A DNA stretch of 64,000 nt from Welwitschia mirabilis (taxonomy: Eukaryota; Gnetophyta; Gnetopsida; Welwitschiales), in assembly GCA_051453625.1 (NCBI GenBank), contig JBOZIK010000001.1, positions 117,272,053 to 117,336,052 of the forward strand, written 5' to 3'. Positions within the stretch are counted from its first letter, which is position 1. Every line of letters starts with the position of its first letter. This document shows positions 44,809 through 57,612 of this stretch, piece after piece. Made by a program: the position numbers and the translations under genes. A model generated the notes under the pieces. It did not search any database. It was not told where the DNA came from and saw only the letters and a program-made list of their open reading frames with translations.

Positions 44809-45945
44809 TGTTAAGTTATATTGCCAAATTAATAACAAACTAACATACCTAGCATAGTGTAATATGTTGCAAATATTTAAGGTAACTAAAGTCTTTGTAG
44901 ATCATAAGTAATTTAACAATTTTATTAAGTTTTATATTACCTAGAAAACTAATAATATTCATAAAGGGTTGACTAAATTCAAATGAAGTTAATCGAACAT
45001 AAACCTAAAGTTTTTCAATAAAGTTCATAAGGGGTTGATTAGACCTAAGCTAAATATTTTTCTATTAAAGTCCTTAAGGGGTATACTAGACCTCATAAGC
45101 AGTCAATTAGACCTAGATTAAATGCAATCAACTATACTCTAGATGGAGTCGACTAGACCATGTGATGTAAGATAATCAAGTAAACTAAAAGAAAGTGGGG
45201 TCAATCGACCTCAATAAAGATAAATAATTAGGTCTATTGGATGTTTTGAAGGGTCAACTAGTCATAGCAAAAATAGAACTTTTTAGTTTATTTTCTATCC
45301 ATTACCATTTCTATACCTATATATTGGAATATTAGATTCATTTTTCAATGCACAAAATCATTTTTCAATGCACAAAAACTATCTCCTATTTAATACAAAT
45401 AAATAAAAATATTTAACACTGGTGTTTCAGAAGGAAAAGGTCATTCTTACTATTGATATTCAATGGCCTAAAAGTAATATACTGACTATATGAGCTTGTA
45501 CTTGTGAATTTATTTTTCAAGAAGTGTATTTCACTTCATTATACTTCAAATCTAGTGAAGCTAGTGCATTCAGGCATACTATCCTTGCCAAAACCTTTGC
45601 TTTGTAAAGATTGAAACTAAGCCTTAAAATTCCACTTGTAAAGGTTATAGGTTAACATAGAAACCTAAAAAGAAAGCAACAAGGATCTAGATTAGCTTAA
45701 GGTTGAAATTGATAGATGAGAGTAAAGTAGGAGGATTTTCTCGAACTAATACAAATCATTTCATCTAGTGCTCCTCTTAAGTACTTTTCATTTTAATTAT
45801 TTTCTTACTCCTTTATTCATCTAATTTTATGTAATAGTAATTAATTCTCATTTCAAACATATTAGTATTTTCATGTGATCTTTTTAAAGGCAAATTTTAT
45901 TTTGTAAAACCTATTCACCACCTCCCAGGATTTGTAGATCTTTTA
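44809..45945 (+). repeat. 3' LTR of element 2 (1137 bp)
   Basis: It starts TGTTAAGTTATATTG and ends gtagatctttta, followed by TSD aatag. It has a shorter GTCGAC-type array (for example aaggggttgattagacc, gatggagtcgactagacc and gtggggtcaatcgacc, 44970-45260). A 20-base phrase, cattttcaatgcacaaaa-like, is tandemly repeated at about 45340-45378. One clear copy of the ttgaaactaagcc(t)aaaa repeat is at 45610. The TATA box is not obvious; ctatacctatata (45312) is a candidate. Confidence 0.87.
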
Positions 45946-45950
45946 AATAG

Positions 45951-47020
45951 ATCCTTATATTCTAAGAAATAATTCTTCAACTTATCAGAAACCTTTAAAA
46001 TCATAGTGTAAAGGTCAAATGTCAGTAAATTGTAATTTTAATAATGTAGCTCAAGATAAATACATAAGACTATGAAAAGTAAAACTTGATCATGTTAAAT
46101 TAGCCTTAATTACTTAAGATAAATGTTAGTTTTTGTATGTTATCACACTTTGCAATTAATATTTTGGTAGTCTCTTAACAAAAAATCTAAAAGTTGCATA
46201 ACATGAGAAAACTACAAATGGAAATCATCTAAGTAATAAGCATATGTAATGGGGAAAAAAAAAAGAAAAATTAGCAAAGTTTTAGGCTGATTTCACTTGA
46301 GTAAGATGGATGAAACATGAAAAGAAAAAATTGAAAGTGAAATTTCTACTCCTATGTATGAAGCCAGACTTTATCTAGATTGATTTAATAACTGAGAAAA
46401 CAAAATACACATGAGAAAAAATGTAAAAATTTAAGATGCAATTGGTAATAAACAATTTTATTTCATTAAAACTAGAAAACCATTATATCAAAGGATAGTG
46501 CATGATTTCTATAAAAAGAAAAATGTAAATTAATACAAGGGACTTCTAAGCATGCATGATGAGAAAATATAAAAAAGAAATGAAAGAGATGTGCTAACTG
46601 GTTGAACGTCTATGAGATATGGTAGATTCAATATTCTTATCAACTTCTTCTTAATTTTTATATATCTTCTTTTTTCCCCCTAAGAAATAACCTTTCTATT
46701 CATTTTTTTGAGATCTTAATACTTGAAGTGAAGGAATAATAAAAAGTAAGCGAAGTAGAAGGAGAAGGAGAAAAAGAAGAAAATGGCAAGTTTGAGAAAT
46801 ATGAGAGAAAAATAGATAAGTAAGAATATATTAGTAATAAAAATAGAAGGAAAAATTAGTAGACATAGAAATACAATCAATTTTTATAAGTAGGATTTTG
46901 CACCCAAAATCCAAAATAATAGAACTAACTGAAGGAATGTGGTGAATAGAAGATAAAGTATATGGTGCCATAATGGATAGCTATACCCATGAATCCAAGT
47001 AGTGGCATTGATGAATCTAG
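45951..47020. other. AT-rich flank, probable continuation of 36816-37549
   Basis: If element 2 is removed, 37549 joins 45951. It contains purine-rich stretches (46740-46800). No domain or gene was recognised. Confidence 0.45.
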
Positions 47021-47021
47021 G

Positions 47022-50000
47022 TTGTATTACTAGCAAAACTAAATAGCTATAAATAATTAACTAATAAATAATGAAAAATTAATCATTATTAAAAATTTTA
47101 TTTTTAGCATGAGATTATATAGGTAGATTATGGACAAATTACCTACCTAAGTTGTTGACTTAGGATTTATGTGACTTCAAGCATTTGATCACATTTATTC
47201 TCCTCTAATTGATTGAATTAAATTGATTCTAGTTTTATTATATATTATTAGTCGACTGATCTTTATCTTTATATCATGTTATACTAGTAGTAAAGGTTGT
47301 TTCATTTATATAGAAAATGAAACATATTTTTTCATGTTTTTTAACCAAATTAAAATGGTTATACTATTTATGTTAACTTGATAATATTTCCCTTTAATTT
47401 TAACTTTATTTCAAACTTTATACTTTTATCTTAATTTTAGGATTTATCGAAATCTATTTTGTTTTTATATTTTGATTTTTATTCTTTTAATTTCATTTAT
47501 ATTTTCTATACTTAATTCATCATCTTAAAAACCATTTCATTTTTCACTTTTATTTTAGAAATTATTTGGATAGCAATGCTTAAAAGGATTTATCACTTTT
47601 ATTTTTTTTAGATTTCTTGTTTTATCATTTTAAGGTATTATTTCAGTGGCTAACCATTTTGATTAGTTCATCTTGGTTTAATAATTTAACTTTAATTTAT
47701 GTTATTTAAACATGAAAATTATTTCTTTAATAATTAGTATTATTAACTCTTTTTGGAACATAAATTATTATTTTGTAAGGATTTTTGTTATATTAGGGCT
47801 TGTTTCATCCCTAGATGGAGTTATGACGTAAATGCAAATTCTTTATATAACTTCTCTTATATTATTTTATTAAAGTTTGGATTTTTACATGGTAAACATA
47901 CAAGGAAAATTTTCATTTGATATAATATAATTTTATGTCACTACTTTTATTTATTTTTTGTATCATATCTACATAATGTAATCCATGAGTAGGTTATTCA
48001 TTAACTTATTTAGGTAGTTCATTCATAGTTCCTTCATAGGTTTGTCAACTAGTTTAATAGATTTTCTAGTAATCGCTTTAGGTTTTTTGGGTTATTTAAT
48101 CTTAGAAAACCTTAGTGTTACTAGAACTTGAGTTTATTCTAGTTTTTTATTTTAGGTATAAATATCTTTAATGAACTTCATACTTTATTGAGTGCTTTAT
48201 TTCTTTCATTCCTCTCGTAAGAGATCTAATTTATCTTTCCTCTAATCTAAATAAAATGAAACTATGTTTCATTAAGTTGATACTAGAGTTCTTCATTGAG
48301 TGCTTTGGATTTTTAATTCCTCTCTAACAAGATATATTTCTTCTTACTTTCAGGCTAAGTTAATGAGTACTCTACTTTATTGAGTTACTTGCTAAAGTAC
48401 ATTATTATCTTGCTTCACCTTGAACAACTCTCTTTTTTATTATTTTATTATGATTTATTTCATGGTGAGTAATTGCCATTAATTACTCTTGATATGTCAT
48501 TATGTAATAAGTAATAACCCAATACCTATAATTTACTTAAGACCCATCAAATAATTGCTCATTATTTTTGTAGAATCAACATCTTTATAATACATGACAT
48601 TCAACATATTTAACACCTTCATATCCAACATTCATTCTTCACATTGCGTTAAGCTTTTATTTTTATTAAACATATTTACATTTATGCATTTTATAAACTT
48701 TTTATTAATATTTAGTATCCTTTTGAGTAATGCTTTTATGAAATTCTTTCTTACAATTTTTTAAAAAATTTACATTGGTAGGATTTTAACAAACTTAAAA
48801 TTTTATTGGTTAATACCCCTACTGATACTTATTTCAAGTTTAATAGAGAAATAATACATTAAACAATAAAAAAAATGGGAAAAATAGTGAATAATAAGAT
48901 ACCATTAGTAAAGAAAATATTTGTGAAGAATTAAAATGTACTTTCTAGATGTAGAATTACTTAGAGGATGTAGGCAGGTGTAGGACTATAAGATCATACT
49001 TATAGATCTTCAACTTTATAAAAGAAATAAGGTAAGCTAAAATTTTTTCTTTGGAAGTTTTTATAAACTAATTTATACAAATTTGACCTTAAAATTTAAA
49101 ATAATTTGCAGTTTTTATTAATTTTACTTTTATTTCATTTAACAAGCCATTTATTGAGAAAGATGATAAACTATACAATATGGATTTTAAAAATTATATA
49201 TATTTATTATATATCTATATTATTTTTTAAGAAAAAGACAATGAATTAATATTAACTTTAATTTATTTTAATAGTGTTTTGATAAGTGAGAAGGAGAAAG
49301 GTAGGTTTTATTATTTTATCATAGGAGAAACTATATACTTTTTTATCCTTTAGCAAAGTTTAGCTTTTTTAATTAGAAATAACATGGCATCAACTGTGCT
49401 ATGAAATCTTTAACTTCATAGCTTCATCACTATGTGTTTTAATAGATGTTCATATAACATATCTTATACATCTATTTTATACATCTTATTAATATTAGTT
49501 TGATTGGTTTATTATTTCATAATATAATATAATAGTACTTTGACTACAATATGAAGTTCACTTTTATCCTTTGATTCTTCATGGGATTTTGGTGTTTTGT
49601 AGATGAATAGATCCATCATAATCTTGGTGTTTTTTATCTCAATGATCTTAGTTAAATTCCTTAGTTTTATTAAGATACTAATCTTTAATGAGATTGTCTT
49701 CAATTTCTGATGAAAGATAAGTTATCAAATACTATAATAATTATATTTAATTAGGATTTACTACTTCATCTTCTAAAAGATTTCAATGTCTTATCACTAG
49801 AGGAATCAGTTATCTTTTATTTAAAAAATAATATTATTTTTTATGAAACATAGATATTCCATTTCATACTAGTTTATGATAAGCCCTGTTTAAGCTTGAC
49901 TAAAAAAGGCTCTAAAATAGTATTAAGAATTTAAGAGCATTATATTACAATATTCATTTTTCATTTTAGGATGAGTTATAACATTTTTTCTTCTATTCTT

Positions 50001-51974
50001 TAAAACTTGGTTTTATGAAGATCTTGATTTTTCACACACTTCATCTTATTTCTTTATTTACTTTTGACCTCTTTTTTTTGTTATTTTATGGAATGAACTT
50101 TATTACTTTATCTAATATACTTATCGTATCTCATAATCTTCATTAATATTCTTAACTTAGTTTATCAAATATCATCATTTTCTTATTGAAAGCATTAAGA
50201 TTTATACACAAAATTGAATTTTAAATGAAATATTATTTTTTGGAAAAAAATAAAACATTTATCTCATTGAAGTTATCTCATGTTACAATACTATTTAACT
50301 AATGTTTTTTGGGTTGTAACTTCATTTAGCCTTTTACTTCATCTCACTAATATCATCTTTTTTTTTATTTTTGTTTTTTAACTATTATAACTTTATTGAA
50401 AAATATAAGTGTTTTGTATTTTTTTCTCATTTTATTGTACCATATGCTTTAAATAAGATCTCTTTGTAAGAAATTTCACATTATAGCTTATAGTATTGAA
50501 ATCATATTTCCTATCTCCTTTATTTTTCATCATTAGTTTTATAATTTTATTTCGCATTTCTTAAAACACATTTCATAATAAGCATTTTTGGAATCACTAG
50601 ATTTTTATATTCATCATCCATAGCTTCATATGACAAAATCTAGTTCTAAAACTTTAATTAAAACATATTTTTTATTTTTTTCTTTTAACTTAAAATTTTT
50701 AGTTGAGGATTATAAGATATTAACTATAGTTGCTATTTTAGATCCAAATTTTAATTCCATTATAACTATAACTTTGACTTTCTTATTTCACTAGTTTCTT
50801 GGAAACATCATTTGGTAATTTCATAGTAGAAAACATTCAACCTCTTCTTATTTATCATCATGAAACTAATTTTAAGGTTTTTGACATTTTTATTTTTATG
50901 CTTTAGGAATATTTTCCTTCTATGCTATTTGCCTTTTTATCTTTGTTTGCAAATTTTTCATCCTTCTTTATTTTATTATACAATAGTATTTTATAATGAA
51001 TGATTATTTTTGCATCTTTATCCCCTTCTCATTTTTTGAGGGAAAAAATCATGATAAAATAGGATTTTTAGATAGTCTAAAATTTGTTTTTATAAATCAC
51101 TTATTTTGTCTTTTGGATAAAACTTATACTTTTAAGTAATATGGGTTTCCTTTATTTTTTCTTTTAAATAATTGATCCTTTGCTTTATTCTGTTGTTAAT
51201 TTAAGATTTGAGCCTTTTTTACTTTATATTTTTTTGCCTAAGATTATTTTTTAATAATAATCATTGTTTAAACATTAATTTTTTGGTTCTTAACTTTTTT
51301 TAGCCTTTAACTATGTTATTTTAACTTTATCATCATTACTGTCATTACCTTTAGGCTTCAAAGCCAACCTTAGGATGTTCATCTTTTCTTGAAGTACTTT
51401 AAGATCTTCTTTGATTACCATATTTTGGAATTAAAACATATAGTTTTAATAAAGTGTTGGAATTTGAATTAAAAGTCCTCTGGTTTTATATTTTCAAACT
51501 AACTCAAAAGTAAATGCAAAAGCACTTTATAAGATGTTTAAGTAATATGCTAAAAATTTAGGTTGCCTTGTAAATGGGAGAAATAAGAAGTAGAACAAAA
51601 AGAAAGTCAAAATTTATAATATATTAAATATTTGATGCAGATAACTAATTAAATAATAATGAATAATTAATTATTATTATAAATAATATTTTTCTCATAA
51701 AATTAGGTAAGTGATTTATGGATGCATCATTTGCCTAAGTCTTTGACTTAGCCTTTTTATGACTTCAAGTATTTCATCATACTTTTTCTTCTTTTTTTGA
51801 TTAAATTAAATTGACTTTGTTTTTTCTATATTATTGAATGAATAATCTTCATATTTATAGCATGTTCTTTCAATAAGAAAGATCGAATCTTTTGGATATG
51901 AAACATATCATGTCATTTCATGTTTTATCAATTAAGTTCATAATTGTTGTACTAATTATGTTAACTTGTTAACA
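47022..51974 (-). mobile_element. LTR element D, minus strand
   Basis: Two direct copies of about 350 bases, 47022-47386 and 51630-51974, share ttaa(c/t)taat(t)aaataatgaa, acctaagt...gacttagg/cc, gacttcaagcatttgatca and tatgttaacttg. On the minus strand the right copy starts TGTTAACAAG. The left copy is preceded by a polypurine tract (AAAATTAAAGGGAAA, 47387-47401), so it is the 3' LTR. Near 51345-51420 a minus-strand frame reads DLKVLQEKMNILRLALKPKG followed by DDKVKI, reminiscent of a chromovirus gag start. The remaining interior (47402-51300) has no readable pol. D interrupts the integrase ending at 51975. Confidence 0.6.
47402..51300. other. interior of element D, no domain recognised
   Basis: T-rich on the plus strand. 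There is a TATA-like tataaatat at about 48164, followed by two copies of a ttcattgagtgctttatt / ttattgagtgctttatttct phrase (48195, 48300) and an LTR-like 3' tail to about 48440. This could be a further LTR nested in D. No reverse transcriptase or integrase motif could be read on either strand. Confidence 0.35.
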
Positions 51975-52640
51975 CTTATTTGCATTCAATATTTTCTAAA
52001 AAATTCTTTGTAATTCATGGTTGATAACTTATATTCAATCATTAATTTATGGATCATATAGAGTAATGAATCTCTGTAGCGTATCACATTTATTCATAAG
52101 ATTATTCATAATTTATTTATTAAAATGGATATCTCTATCATTAATTAGAGATTTTAGAATGACCAAGCGCTATAGAACATGTTCTTCTAAAACTCTTACA
52201 ACTATGCTTCCACCATCTATTATAGATAGAGTAGTTTTGTACCACTTAGTAACATAATCATTATAAACCAAGAAATAAAGATACCTAGAGGACAAAATTT
52301 AATAAAGGCTTTATACCATACATCAAAATGTTCAATGACTTAAATATTAAAAATATAAATCACATTTCTTATTTCAAGTATATTAAATTATAAAATTTAC
52401 CATAATACTTATAGCATTCATAATATCTTTAAAAATAGTAAGCCTATAAAGTATATATTACAAAGATTTATGAGCAGTTTTCCTTATAGAAAATAACATT
52501 CACAAACACTATTATGCATAATTTTAAGACATTTATAACTTTAAAGCATGGAATGAATCTTGAAATTATTTAATCATGATAATATTTTAAAAGATAAGAA
52601 TCATCCTAGAAATATTAATTAACCTCATGTAAGAAATTCT
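51975..52640 (-). pseudogene. Athila/Tat-like integrase of copy C2
   Basis: Minus strand, from 52640: the zinc-domain region (LKLCIIVFVN, GKLLINLCNIYFIGLLFLKI); then WFIMIMLLSG and, in the next frame, NDYVTKWYKTTLSIIDGGSI; VVRVLEEHVL; and SLINDRDIHFNK, where the second catalytic Asp is kept (the 'SD.G..F' block). NNLMNKCDTLQRFI follows, then a degraded 'HPQT' block, then VINHELQRIF.KILNAN up to the LTR of element D at 51974. The integrase is thus cut by that insertion just before its C-terminal domain. Stops occur throughout. Confidence 0.78.
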
Positions 52641-52699
52641 TTCTATCATGAATGTTTTAATAATTAGGTAATTTAGGCTTAATAAAATAAGTAATGATA

Positions 52700-53230
52700 C
52701 TAGCATACCAATATTTATCTTGTAAATTCAAAATGTTATCATTAAAAAAAAGTATAATCAATAACTAAAGCATATAAATAAGAAGATAAAGTAGGCATAA
52801 TACAAGATATGTAATTAATTATGATACAGTATCCTTCCTACACTTGAATCTTTCTTTGAAATTCTTGATAGGTAAATCGAAGAACTTTTCTTATCCTTGA
52901 TCTCTAGCTTAAATTATTATAATTTAAAAATAAAAAAATCCATCTAATAAGTCTAGCTTTAGAGTTCTTTTTAGCTATAATATACTTAAGAGAAAAACAA
53001 TGGTGAAAATAATACTTTTTTGCACTTGTAAGATAACAAATAAATTATTACAAGGTAAAAAACATAGCTAAAATATATTTTTAGTGATTTATTAATTTAG
53101 TTAAGAACCTTGTAAAATTTTATATACATAATAAATAGCATAAAGATTTTACATAGTTTTTAATCTTAAGATGGATCCTATAACATAATTACTAACATCA
53201 CAAAGAATTTTTAAAAAAAAGCAATCACTT
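52700..53230 (-). pseudogene. RNase H of copy C2
   Basis: Minus strand: KILCDVSNYVIGSILR (first Asp block, Asp present), YAIYYVYKILQGS, and then AKKNSKARLIRWIFLFLNYN at about 52900-52980. The last is the 'AKKDAKPRLIRW.LLLQEF' block typical of Athila elements. The YTDH region is not readable. It lies between RT and integrase in the normal gypsy order. Confidence 0.78.
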
Positions 53231-53389
53231 AGAACATTATTAAATAAGAGTATATTTTAAAGAATATTTTAGAGTTTCAAATGTAAATTTGAATGCAGAT
53301 AATTTTTTTAAAAAATTGAATAAACCTACAATACAAATAACTTATCTAAGATAATAATTCATGTCTTTAACAAATTTAGAAATGGAAAT

Positions 53390-54050
53390 ATAACTAATAA
53401 GTTAAATTTTGGTAGCATTCATTTCTATCCATTTATAGATATGAAATGATCTAAAACAACATACTTGATAAACATAAAGTAAAATTTATCCTAGTTGAAA
53501 ACCATAGATTTCTCTTAAAAATGTCTATACAAAGATTAATCTAATAAGGTTCAAATGTTTGGTTAAATATAGAAGAATCACACAGTGCTAAAATTTAGCT
53601 AGGATGCTACACAATCTAAGTAAAGCTACTAAACGTACATATAAAAGTTGTATTTTATTAATTTTAATAGGTAACATATAACTGGATATATCCTAACTAT
53701 TCTTCTAAAAAGTAATAGTACTTATCATTGACTCATCTTTCTAAAATTTAAATAATAAAAAATAAGGAAAACTAATCTTTATGGGTTTTGAATTTTTTTA
53801 AATAATTAATGCACATTATTCATTTGAATTTTACTCTTTTGTGAATAACTTCATCATTTTCATTCTTAACCATAATGATTCTAGATTTTTTAAATACAAT
53901 TTAAGTAGGACTAATCCACTGACTATTAATTATGAGGTGGATAATAAAATCATTTACAAAATTAAGGAATTCCTTCTTCACTACTTATTTCATGTAAGGA
54001 TTATATCTATGTTCATGTTGTTCACTAGGTTTATCATTTTCTTATAAATA
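53390..54050 (-). pseudogene. reverse transcriptase of copy C2
   Basis: Minus strand from 54050: YNPYMK.VVKKEFLNFVNDF and SQWISPT.IVFKKSRIIMVK, then NENDEVIHKRV and MCINYLKK (fingers). KD.FSL.FII.ILER, YYYFLEE (the 'FLDG.SGY' block, catalytic Asp replaced by Glu or shifted) and GYIQ follow, then a poorly preserved region over the YMDD box, and finally LVFN.DKFYF..IKYVVLDH with FISINGxK near 53410-53520. It is the standard Athila RT layout, with many stops and at least two frameshifts. Confidence 0.82.
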
Positions 54051-54429
54051 GATTTCATGCATAATACCTATGAAATTAGAAATTTTTCATCCTATAGTCT
54101 TTCTATGATATCTAAGAAAATAAATTAAGGTTTTAGCTTATGATATAAAAAGTTTAGCATATATAAATAAAGGACATAAACTATTATCTTTCAAAAATAC
54201 ATGATTTCAATATTTAAAAAGAGATTTAAGTATAACATTTTGGATACATTCTTTACTAGAAGGTTTATTTTGTGATAAACATGAAAAAGGCTTAAATAAA
54301 TCTTTTAGTGTAATGTTTTAAGTATGGGATTCTCATATAAAGAAAAAGTTAAATCTTAATATATCTCAATTAAAATATGCAACTTGATGAAAGAGAAAGA
54401 TTTAAAAATATCATCATCAAAAGTTTTGA

Positions 54430-54690
54430 GTAAGTCTACCACTTACATATTATCTAGTTTTATTCATAGCATTGAAAACATGTAATTTTGTGTTTATATT
54501 GATAAATTACATCCTAAACACATCATTTTCATAGTTGACCAGAGAGTTAAAAGTATCAAAGAATGGTCTATCCCATATAATTGAAAGATATTTAAGATTA
54601 CCTTTCATGTCTAGCATAGCAAAGTTTATAGGTATTAAAATGTACCAACCTACATCAAAACATATTTTAGTACTCCTTTAGAAATTTTAT
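54430..54690 (-). pseudogene. protease C-terminal half of copy C2
   Basis: Minus strand reading GWYILIPINFAMLDMKGNLK, YLSIIWDRPFFDTFNSL (the 'LGRPFL.T' block) and VNYENDVFRM.FININTKLH, then VFNAMNKT. This is the second half of the Athila protease, the same region as the weakly readable 10413-10560. The active-site half just upstream (about 54690-54800) is too decayed to read with confidence. Confidence 0.78.
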
Positions 54691-56560
54691 TAAACAATCT
54701 TGATGTTTCAAATTTATCCTAATTTTATTGAGTTCTTTACAAATTAAATATGAAATTAGGTTCACAATAGCTTCTAAATTTTACAAGGATTTATTTATTG
54801 TTTTATTTTTAGAAATAGTAGGGAAACTAGGGTCTTCAAAGTTAATTGGAATTTTATTTTAAATAGTAGCATAAACTGTTAATGTGGAAAATCATTATTT
54901 TTTACATTCATTTTTTAATTCACCATATACATCTTTTAAATCTTGGGTATAGGTTAATATTTAAGGTTATATGTAGAAGTTGTTTCTCCTCTAGTTAATT
55001 CAATATTTTCATTAATGTTTATATTAGTTCCAATAGAAATAAATTTACATGTATTACATATTCTCTACCTTTAATTATATTGAACCATGTTAGATTATGT
55101 ATCTATTGAGCTAGAAGATTATCCTTCTCTCTTTGGTTCAATGAATAAAACATGTAAAATGTTAAATGAGTTTATTCATTTCTCATTCTAAACATTGAAG
55201 AATTTATTTTCTATGATAAATAACCTTAGCTTACTTGTTACTAGTTATAGTTTAGGATTTATTACTTTCTTTAAAACATTCTTAAATTCCTTACTTTAAT
55301 ATTAGATAGAGTTCTATGAAGTATATGATTTATTTTATTAATTTTAATAAGAAATGTACATATCTCAAAATGGAAAGAAAGATTGTTCTTAGCAAAAAAA
55401 GGGATCTTCTATCTTGTAAACTATTCATTTACTTAGCTAGTAAATCTTGGTAATAAGAAGTATATTATAACTAACTATATTCATATTCATCAAAAATATA
55501 AATGACATAAACAAAAGCTCCAATAGGTTTATGATATTTATATGTGTTAATTTATTCTAACTATTAAGATAAGCTATCAACTATTATGCTTGCATCATAT
55601 TTATCATACAAACCATAGATACATCTTCTTATAACTCTGTTAAATGCTCATGTTTTATTTAAAAAAACAGCTCTAAATAGTCTTTTTTAATTTTTATAAC
55701 TCTCAACCATATGTTATAATATATCCTAAGCTTATTTAGGTTATTTAAAAGTGAAAGTCCCTTCACTCATTATTTAAATCTATTTCCTATTTCATATTGT
55801 TATAAATTCATAGGAAAAGATTCTAGTTTACCATTCTTTAAAGCCATGTGATGGGAAATCCATTAATAAATTCTTAAAATGTTTAAGTTTATTATAGAAA
55901 GTCTCATTATTATTTTGTGTGAAATTGATGGTTTCTTGTGCTAGAGACTATTTCCTTAAAAAATCAGGATTAGGATCTCTTTATAATTTAATTAACAAAT
56001 GTTTTAAATAATGTAGCTAGACCTTTAACTCTTCTTTCATGGAAAAGAAAAAATGTTTGATCCTAATCACATTATTTAGATCATCTACTTATGGAATAAA
56101 TAACATAATAACTTCAAACTCATAAAGATGTTCATCAAAATATTCTAAATTAAGGACATGATATTTAGACAAGGTATTCATAGTGATTGATTTCACTTTT
56201 TATTTCAAAATAGTTTATATAAGGTAGAAAGGCCATAGAAGAAGAGTTGATTAAACATTCTAGTTTTGATAGAGATTTTAAGATTTTTGTAAGAGAAAGG
56301 AAATGAATACTATTTTTATCTTCATCAAAGACACTTGTATTAGTTAAAGGAATAGCATGGTACTTATGATTTCTAAATTTAGATATTAAGGTTATATATG
56401 TTTGAAAAGAAGGCTCAGTGTAATGCTTATATAATTCATTAAAAAAAGGTTTTAACAAATACTTCTTCTTTATCAAATACTTTATAGAGTCTATTATTAT
56501 GGATCCTAATATAACCATGCATGAGATGTTAAAATTCGTAGTTAAATTTTTCATGATAGA
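54691..56560 (-). pseudogene. gag of copy C2
   Basis: The minus-strand open frame 56165-56554 (129 codons) lies in the N-terminal gag position. From about 56177 the capsid core follows in one frame to about 55820: MNTLSKYHVLNLEYFDEHLY, EFEVIMLF, VIRIKHFFFSMKEELKV, RDPNPDFLRK, NNNETFYNKLKHFKNLL and FPSHGFKEW, matching the retrotransposon gag family ('A..WL...W..F...F', '...P.HG...W'). The in-frame stops (TAA, TAG, TAG, TAA) sit mostly at positions usually Trp or Gln. The C-terminal linker (54900-55300) matches copy C1 at 35900-36250. No zinc knuckle was recognised. Confidence 0.75.
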
Positions 56561-57079
56561 CTACCAACACAAAAGGATTATAAGTGAGGAAAGATATGCA
56601 TAAATTAAAAAAATCATGACAACATGGGTGTTTATCATAATAGCATTCATTAGGTTAAAAAGAAATGCCTAATGCAAAATATTAATATTAAAAATTACAT
56701 AAGAAAATAACAATAATAAATGCAATATGAAAATATGAAAATAATTAAAATTCTATCATCTTTACTATAAATAGAAGCCAAAACAAGTAGTGATAATGCT
56801 AGATAGATGAGATATCCAAAATGAAAAATCTAAGACAAGCTTTTATAGATATAAATTATCCTCTTCTTTAAATGTTTTTAATTTCTAAAAATAAGCTATT
56901 TTTTTGGGTAATTTTTCAGATTGAAATAAAAAATGAAAATTTCAAAAAAAAAAAAAAAAGTTTTGAAGTGATCATAAACACTACTTGCAATCATAGGAAT
57001 GACATTAAAAACTTGCTACATCCTAACAAATAATATTTAAAGAAATATTTTATAAATTAGAATCATCTATTATAGGTGT

Positions 57080-57395
57080 TATGATTTAGTTTTTACTATG
57101 CTTTATATCTTTGTAAATATTATGAGTTTGAAAAATTATCTTAGGATACAAATCCTAATGAAGCAAAAAATCCAATTTTTACAAATAAATGACTAGCACT
57201 TTTATTTATACTATAGTCTCAATGTCATTCTTTTCAAGGGATAGACATAGGAAAATAATCGTAAAAACATGTAAAGAACTAAATTTTATAACTATTATAA
57301 AATGATTCTATACTAAAAAGTAAGATTATACTATTGCTTAATAACTAAAACTAAGAATAAAGCATAACCTTAAGATCTAGCATGAACATAATGCT
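57080..57395 (-). repeat. leader/LTR segment shared with 36495-36815
   Basis: The second copy of the ~320-base segment. It lies on the 5' side of the gag of C2, as the other lies beside C1. 57396-57612 to its right is unplaced; it contains tgtgggaccatagtg and ccttaatgtggga phrases. A 16-17 base poly(A) run occurs at about 56943-56958. Confidence 0.6.
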
Positions 57396-57612
57396 AGGAA
57401 ACAAAAGAACTCAAAAATTGAGAGTACAAGATTTCCAAAATATAAATTTTATTGATTCTCTCCCATTATTTCAACAAAGTTCTTACTTCTATAGACATTA
57501 CACCTCTATGATTTTTCATAACTTTTTAAGTGTGGGACCATAGTGTATACCAATCTTAGCAATTCCCCCTTAATGTGGGAATATGCTCCTATTGCTATGC
57601 ATATTTGTAAAA

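Larger units (their letters stand above)
37550..45945 (+). mobile_element. SIRE/Maximus-like Ty1/copia element 2 (all domains present)
   Basis: 8396 bases in assembled coordinates, including two 100-N gaps whose flanks are probable duplicates. Order: 5' LTR 37550-38029 (internally deleted), primer site 38032-38043, gag, coiled-coil linker, protease, integrase, RT, RNase H, spacer, extra ORF, PPT 44797-44808, 3' LTR 44809-45945. The five bases outside are gatag (37545-37549) and aatag (45946-45950), a target-site duplication with one G-to-A change. Order and content place it in the SIRE/Maximus lineage. Its LTRs differ from those of element 1, so it is a separate family of the same lineage. 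Confidence 0.9.

Noticed and set aside
52021-52257. Plus-strand open frame of 78 codons
   Set aside because: It is antisense to the integrase of copy C2.
53841-54047. Plus-strand open frame of 68 codons
   Set aside because: It is antisense to the RT fingers of copy C2.
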